From NCBI RefSeq assembly GCF_000017185.1, contig NC_009635.1:184563-248562 (forward strand): a stretch of DNA of 64,000 nucleotides. The letters run 5' to 3'. The stretch comes from Methanococcus aeolicus Nankai-3 (GTDB taxonomy: Archaea; AGJL01; Methanococci; Methanococcales; Methanococcaceae). Positions 59,689 to 64,000 of the stretch are shown in pieces. Position 1 is the stretch's first letter. Each line of letters starts with the position of its first letter. The notes beneath the pieces were generated by a model that saw only the letters and a program-made list of their open reading frames with translations, did not search any database and was not told where the DNA came from. The position numbers and the translations under genes were made by a program.

Positions 59689-60594
59689 ATGGAAATAAAC
59701 GGAGTATTTATTGAAGATACATTTGCAGAAGCATTTCCTATATGGGTTTCAAGAGTATTGATAACAGCAGCAACAGAAAAATTAGCTAAAATAGCGGCAA
59801 CAGAAGCAACAGGATTTGGATGTTCAGTTATTATGTGTCCAGCAGAAGCAGGAATTGAAAAATATGTTCCAGCAACAGAAACACCAGACGGAAGACCAGG
59901 ATATATTATTGAAATTTGCCACCCTAAAAAATCAGCATTAGAACACCAATTATTAGAAAGATTAGGACAATGTGTATTGACAGCACCTACAACAGCAGTA
60001 TTTGATGCTATGGGAGAAGATGCAACAGAACATTTGAAAGTAGGATTTAAGTTAAAATTCTTTGGAGATGGGTACGAAACAAAAGAAAAATTAAATGATA
60101 AAGTGATGTACTCTGTTCCAATTATGGGAGGAGATTTTAAAATTGAAAGTAAATTAGGAATTAAAAAAGGAGTAGCAGGAGGAAACTTCTTTATTATGGC
60201 AGACAGCAACTCCTCAGCATTAGTAGCAGCAGAAGCGGCAATTGATGCTATAAACGGAGTAGAAAAAACAATAACCCCATTCCCTGGTGGAATTGTAGCA
60301 TCAGGAAGTAAAGTAGGATATACAAATCCAAAATACAGCTTTATGGCAGCTACAACAAACCAAAAAATGTGCCCAACATTAAAAGACAGTGTTGAAGATT
60401 CAGAAATTCCAGCCGATGTAAATGGAGTTTATGAAATTGTTATTGATGGTGTAGATGAGGAAGCAGTTAAAGAAGCTACAAAAGTAGGAATTTTGGCAGC
60501 TACAAAAATTGAAGGAGTTAAAAAAATCACAGCAGGAAACTATGGCGGTAAATTAGGACCTCACCAAATAAAATTATGTGAATTATTTGAATAA
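59689..60594 (+). CDS. ftr: formylmethanofuran:tetrahydromethanopterin formyltransferase
   Basis: It moves the formyl group from methanofuran to tetrahydromethanopterin, the second step of methanogenesis from CO2. The 301-residue protein starts [28 protein letters not shown] and has [16 protein letters not shown] and [24 protein letters not shown] precedes the ATG, the strongest ribosome binding site in the window, and codon use is narrow, rich in GCA and GGA, as in highly expressed methanogen genes. No GGAGCTCC palindrome lies in it. Confidence 0.97.
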   Translation: MEINGVFIEDTFAEAFPIWVSRVLITAATEKLAKIAATEATGFGCSVIMCPAEAGIEKYVPATETPDGRPGYIIEICHPKKSALEHQLLERLGQCVLTAPTTAVFDAMGEDATEHLKVGFKLKFFGDGYETKEKLNDKVMYSVPIMGGDFKIESKLGIKKGVAGGNFFIMADSNSSALVAAEAAIDAINGVEKTITPFPGGIVASGSKVGYTNPKYSFMAATTNQKMCPTLKDSVEDSEIPADVNGVYEIVIDGVDEEAVKEATKVGILAATKIEGVKKITAGNYGGKLGPHQIKLCELFE

Positions 60595-60866
60595 TTAATT
60601 TAAATATATATCCTATTTCTTACAATATTTTATTTTCATTATTTTTTAGATTAATTTTATAATCGATTAAAAAAAGCCTGTCTTTCAAAGTTCATATAAT
60701 TATATTTTAGAATATTGGCCAAAGTAGAGAACTGTCTTATTTATCTTGTTTGCCTAATGTGGCATTAGTGCAAAGCCCATCAATTGACCACATATAATTT
60801 GGATACCCATTTATGATTTATAAAATATATATAATTTAAATTTAATTTACAAGAAAAGGTGTTTAT

Positions 60867-61736
60867 TTGAAACCAAAATATGCCTTAAAAAAAGATACTT
60901 ATGCAGAATTTACACTAAATAAGTCCTTTAATACATATAAAGGAAAAATTATAAAATGTGATTTTAATGGGTTGCTCGAAGGAGCCCTAATGTTAAATAA
61001 AAAAAATCATTATTATTTTTATCCATTAAATGCCCTACATATGATTAAACCAGAACAATGTGTTCCGTTAAATATTCTTCCAAAAACTTCATTACCTACA
61101 AACCCAAAGGATATCAACACCAAAGAAGCCCTTTCAAGAATTGTGGGAAGGACTTTAAAAATAGGATATAACAACCCAAAAACAACATATTTGGGGCGGT
61201 TATTGGGTTTTACAAGAGGTATTTTTTCATGGTCTATTGTGTTAGAGATACATGGCGAAGTTATAATATTATTAAATCCAGATTATATTACATATTATGG
61301 CACAACATGGCGAATTCCAAAAAATAAATCTATGCCATATTTATCTCCGGTATTGCTAAATTTAACGAAAACCACAAATTATTTAAAAAAATGTCTTTTG
61401 GACGAAGTAGAACTTGAATTAAATCATCCTCGAATCAATATTGAAAACACTGTTTTTGTTTATCCTCATGGTATTGTATCGCGAGATAATGAATTAAAAA
61501 ATCAGGTCGTAAAATATCTTAAAGAACAGGGGCTTGTATTTAAAAATCCTCGCGGAAAAACCAGATATAATAAAATCAAAACAAATAAAACAAATAAAAC
61601 AAATAATTGCAAAGATAAGAATAATAATACTAATAATACTAATAATACTAATAATACTAATAACAATAATAATAGTAAAAACAATAATCCAATTATTAAC
61701 AATTCCAATAATAAAATTAATAAATATTTGATATAA
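60867..61736 (+). CDS. hypothetical protein with Asn-rich repeat tail
   Basis: A 289-residue protein that I do not recognise. The start is TTG behind AAAGGTG. The first 230 residues look like a compact beta-rich domain (YAEFTLNKSFNTYKGKIIKC, GRTLKIGYNNPKTTYLGRLLGFTRG, SWSIVLEIHGEVIILL). From about residue 240 the chain becomes Asn/Thr/Lys-only, encoded by a tandem repeat. It may be RNA-binding, as it is basic, but I assign no function. It faces the PAC2 gene convergently. Confidence 0.6.
   Translation: MKPKYALKKDTYAEFTLNKSFNTYKGKIIKCDFNGLLEGALMLNKKNHYYFYPLNALHMIKPEQCVPLNILPKTSLPTNPKDINTKEALSRIVGRTLKIGYNNPKTTYLGRLLGFTRGIFSWSIVLEIHGEVIILLNPDYITYYGTTWRIPKNKSMPYLSPVLLNLTKTTNYLKKCLLDEVELELNHPRINIENTVFVYPHGIVSRDNELKNQVVKYLKEQGLVFKNPRGKTRYNKIKTNKTNKTNNCKDKNNNTNNTNNTNNTNNNNNSKNNNPIINNSNNKINKYLI
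61620..61664 (+). repeat. in-frame tandem repeat of a 9-bp AATAATACT unit
   Basis: Four or five copies of the unit encode Asn-Asn-Thr repeats in the low-complexity tail. Units of 9 bp keep the reading frame, so copy number could vary by slippage without breaking the gene. Confidence 0.75.
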
Positions 61737-61760
61737 AATATATTTATTATAGGGATAAAA

Positions 61761-62528
61761 TTATCCGATATATCTTAAATCATCCGCACTTGGCGGTCTT
61801 GGCTGTTGATGTGTGGATTCTTCTTCAAATTTCTTAATTTTTTCTAAGAATTTTTCCATTTCTTTTGCTCTTTCTTCTAATTCTTTTACATCTATTTCAA
61901 ATCCAATGATTTTAGATAATAATTCTAATACCTGTCTTGCAGATTTTGGGTCTACCAAATATCCGGGGGTTTCCCCCATAAGACAGACTGCATCAAGCCC
62001 ATTTAATTTTGAGAATGTCAGCATCAAACCAGCCGCACCAATAATTCCGCCACCATCTTGCCTATATTCAGCCCCCAACTCTTTTATTTTATCGGACAAT
62101 TCTTTTGAGGTGGAAGCTACAAACACTTTTGGGAGCTCCTCATTTAAAGTTCCTGTTCCAAATCCTCCTATTGTGTAGGTCATTGTAGCTCCATATTCTA
62201 CTCCAATTTCAACTATTTTTTGGGACAGTTGATATTGTCCAGCAGGAGAAAGTGCCTGAGTATTTCCTACCACTACAATCATTGGCATAGGTTCTTTTAC
62301 TGCATAAAATTCGATATTCATAGAACTTACTGTCCCATCTGGATTTACCAAAACTTGGGGCGGAAAGTCGTCACAATACAATTCCATAAATTTCTCGCCC
62401 TTGAATTCATGAATAATATGTTCGGCTGTTATCAATCCAACATGCCCAATCCCGGGCAGTCCTTCTATCAATATAGCATCTTTTAAAGGTTCTATATCCA
62501 TTATTTTTTTAGTTGTAATTTTTACCAT
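61761..62528 (-). CDS. PAC2 family proteasome assembly chaperone homologue
   Basis: A 255-residue protein of the COG2047 type: ILIEGLPGIGHVGLITAEHII, MIVVVGNTQALSPAGQYQLS, TYTIGGFGTG, GAAGLMLTFSKLNGLDAVCLMGETPGY and a helical end ALEERAKEMEKFLEKIKKFEEE. Archaeal PAC2 proteins (PbaA/PbaB) help assemble or bind the proteasome, whose alpha subunit is at 13.2 kb. The extreme C-terminus DDLRYIG is near but not exactly the HbYX proteasome-docking motif. GGGAGTAAT precedes the ATG at 62528, chosen over a longer frame with a non-conserved leader. Confidence 0.85.
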   Translation of the reverse strand: MVKITTKKIMDIEPLKDAILIEGLPGIGHVGLITAEHIIHEFKGEKFMELYCDDFPPQVLVNPDGTVSSMNIEFYAVKEPMPMIVVVGNTQALSPAGQYQLSQKIVEIGVEYGATMTYTIGGFGTGTLNEELPKVFVASTSKELSDKIKELGAEYRQDGGGIIGAAGLMLTFSKLNGLDAVCLMGETPGYLVDPKSARQVLELLSKIIGFEIDVKELEERAKEMEKFLEKIKKFEEESTHQQPRPPSADDLRYIG

Positions 62529-62810
62529 ATTACTCCCTTTTATTATTTTTAATAAATAATATTCTATATAGTGTGGGTCATATTTACTGTTCTTTAAATA
62601 CCAACATACAATTTTATGACAAATATATCTATCCATATATAAATGAAACTTTAAAATTTAATTAAGTGTAGATATTTAACCTACTCTAAATAATATTCTA
62701 TACTTATTTAGATTTTCTGTTATTATGTTAATTATTGTTTTATTGTTTTATTAATTTTATTTATATTGATAAATATCTATTTATTTTATTTATATATTAC
62801 TTATAGGTAT

Positions 62811-62822
62811 ATAGTCAATCTT
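62811..62822 (+). mobile_element. solo terminal repeat of the MITE family
   Basis: ATAGTCAATCTT matches the left terminal repeat, after which the element sequence stops. The stop codon of the transglycosylase gene (62821-62823) falls at its edge. It is either the scar of an excised or deleted element or chance similarity of 12 bases. Confidence 0.4.
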
Positions 62823-64000
62823 ATATTAACTCTTTATTCATCATTTTTCTAAGTGCCCAAATATTATGAAATCCCCTTCTTTTATTTCTATTGGTGCCCC
62901 TAAATATCACAACTTGAATTCCTATCGTTTTACATATCGGGCATTGGCATTTTTCCCAAGGTTTATCATTTAATAATTTATAATATTTTTCTTTAAGACG
63001 GGGGTCTTTGGAGTTCCGAACAAATATGTTATCATATTCCATAATTATATCAATGGTTTGATTTATGGGGAGCTCCCCTTTTTCATATTTTAACAGGGCC
63101 TCCAATGATTTCTTCTCCATCTTTTTTATTTTTTCAATAGGATATTTTGATTTATCCACAACTTTTTTAATCATATTTTTATTTGTAGATTGTGGTATTC
63201 TTATTGCAGGATAGCCAATATTTTCATCGGTTATGTAGTTTTTACTGGATTTTAACCATGCCTTTCTAAAATAAGATGCACTATCCATGCTACTAACTCC
63301 TAAGTCGTGGAATTTTTTAAAAGCTCCAACTCTGGCAATTCCAAAAAGATGTAATTTTACGCCTGTGCCTATTATAATTGGTTGTATTTCTTTTAATATT
63401 TCAATTATAAAATCTGTTTTATAATTTATGAGAGCTCCCAAAGCTATATAATTATATCCCATATCAATAAGTGATTTAACGGAGCTCCCATATGTTTCCA
63501 CACTATAACCTTGTGCCGTTCCAATGGGGATATAATTATATCCTTTTTTATGGTGCAATTTTAAAAACTTTTCGGCATTTTCCAAGGTAAAAGCTATCCT
63601 ACTATCCTTATCTTTTTGAGTAAGTGAGACTCTTTTTTTCTTTTCATTTTCATCTTTTATTATTATATTGTCTACTACTAAATGGTCGGGAGCTACACCA
63701 TAGTCAAAATTTAATTTATCATATAATTTTGAAATATTTTCAACGGAATAAAATTCTGGGGGCTCTTTTTCATTTACATAACCAAAAGCACCGCAATCTC
63801 CCATTACCTCTAAATCTGAGTTTTTAGGGATTTTTAAATAGTTTTTTATATCGGTATGATTTCGTATTTTATAAATTTCTTTATTATTATCATTATTATT
63901 TAATGAAATTTTATTTTGAAATACTGCCAAACTAAATAAAATACCGTCATATGGAACTTCTTTAAACAAATTGTGGGCATAAGCTCCATTATTGTATAAA
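62821..64000 (-). CDS. tRNA-guanine transglycosylase family protein, DpdA-like (partial, N-terminus outside window)
   Basis: The frame is open to the right edge, so 393 residues are visible and the start is missing. Numbering from the Leu codon at 63969: the base-catalysis motif is GDCGAFG with Asp58 (compare SDSGGFQ of TGT), the nucleophile is Asp229 in GVSSMDSASYFRKAW, and the zinc site is Cys341, Cys343, Cys346 and His368 in CQCPIC ... RNKRRGFHN. TGT enzymes exchange guanine for 7-deazaguanines. The RGFHN ending and short length fit DpdA, which modifies DNA, better than archaeosine TgtA, but other archaeal TGT paralogues remain possible. Confidence 0.72.
   Translation of the reverse strand, partial: LYNNGAYAHNLFKEVPYDGILFSLAVFQNKISLNNNDNNKEIYKIRNHTDIKNYLKIPKNSDLEVMGDCGAFGYVNEKEPPEFYSVENISKLYDKLNFDYGVAPDHLVVDNIIIKDENEKKKRVSLTQKDKDSRIAFTLENAEKFLKLHHKKGYNYIPIGTAQGYSVETYGSSVKSLIDMGYNYIALGALINYKTDFIIEILKEIQPIIIGTGVKLHLFGIARVGAFKKFHDLGVSSMDSASYFRKAWLKSSKNYITDENIGYPAIRIPQSTNKNMIKKVVDKSKYPIEKIKKMEKKSLEALLKYEKGELPINQTIDIIMEYDNIFVRNSKDPRLKEKYYKLLNDKPWEKCQCPICKTIGIQVVIFRGTNRNKRRGFHNIWALRKMMNKELI

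Overview
This window is archaeal and almost certainly from a methanogen of the order Methanococcales. The evidence is hydrogenotrophic methanogenesis and acetyl-CoA synthase genes (ftr, cdhD, cdhE), F420 and corrinoid biosynthesis genes (cofE, cobY, cbiJ), NrpR, archaeal ribosome, RNA polymerase and proteasome genes, a class I lysyl-tRNA synthetase, very AT-rich DNA, and selenocysteine use (a selenoprotein gene plus tRNA-Sec). A CTAG-type restriction-modification pair of the MjaI kind is reminiscent of Methanococcus aeolicus, the source of MaeI, but the species is a guess. Most genes carry a Shine-Dalgarno sequence of the GGTGA type 4-9 nt before the start, which I used to choose starts, including several GTG and TTG starts and one apparent ATT start (surE).

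Layout. 1-4.0 kb: the end of a GMC-like flavoprotein, then prs, ribH and hisE, then a site-2 protease facing the other way. 4.6-10 kb: fbp, then a flippase, guaAB and pyrG on the minus strand. 10.2-14 kb: an information-processing cluster on the minus strand (psmA, SBDS, rpl37Ae, rpo12, Brix, pcc1, pfdB), the archaeal superoperon without its exosome genes. 14.6-18.3 kb: a HesB-like selenoprotein with its SECIS element, apgM, and an unusual biotin-synthase-like gene coupled to a LarE-like sulfur transferase. 18.3-25 kb: hisH, tbp, the L12-P0-L1 ribosomal operon, rpo11, and a restriction-modification pair whose methylase carries a nuclease-like tail. 25.3-33.8 kb: tyrS, mscS, small metabolic genes, rps6e, cobY and dapF, interrupted by mobile-element copies. 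34-42 kb: asnB, cofE, lysA, a 1037-residue TPR/propeller protein and an unknown gene. 42.5-50.5 kb: tRNA-Sec, cdhDE, tRNA-Gln, tfs, a Nudix gene, lysS and an unknown gene. 50.7-64 kb: a RecJ-like DHH protein, nrpR, a pilin-like exported protein, cbiJ, a NYN-domain gene, surE, a regulator, ftr, an Asn-tailed unknown, a PAC2 protein, and a transglycosylase resembling the DNA-modifying DpdA, cut by the window edge.

Three layers of structure sit on top of the genes. First, the palindrome GGAGCTCC occurs about 45 times, in all codon frames and between genes, far above chance. Second, a family of 120-280 bp elements with TIRs close to ATAGTCAATCTTCGGTC is scattered through the intergenic regions (ten full or truncated copies and one solo end); several end right at the ribosome binding site of the next gene. 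Third, these elements and some other spacers carry short hairpins with A-rich and T-rich outer arms and variable but complementary cores. No rRNA, CRISPR array or intact transposase gene was seen.
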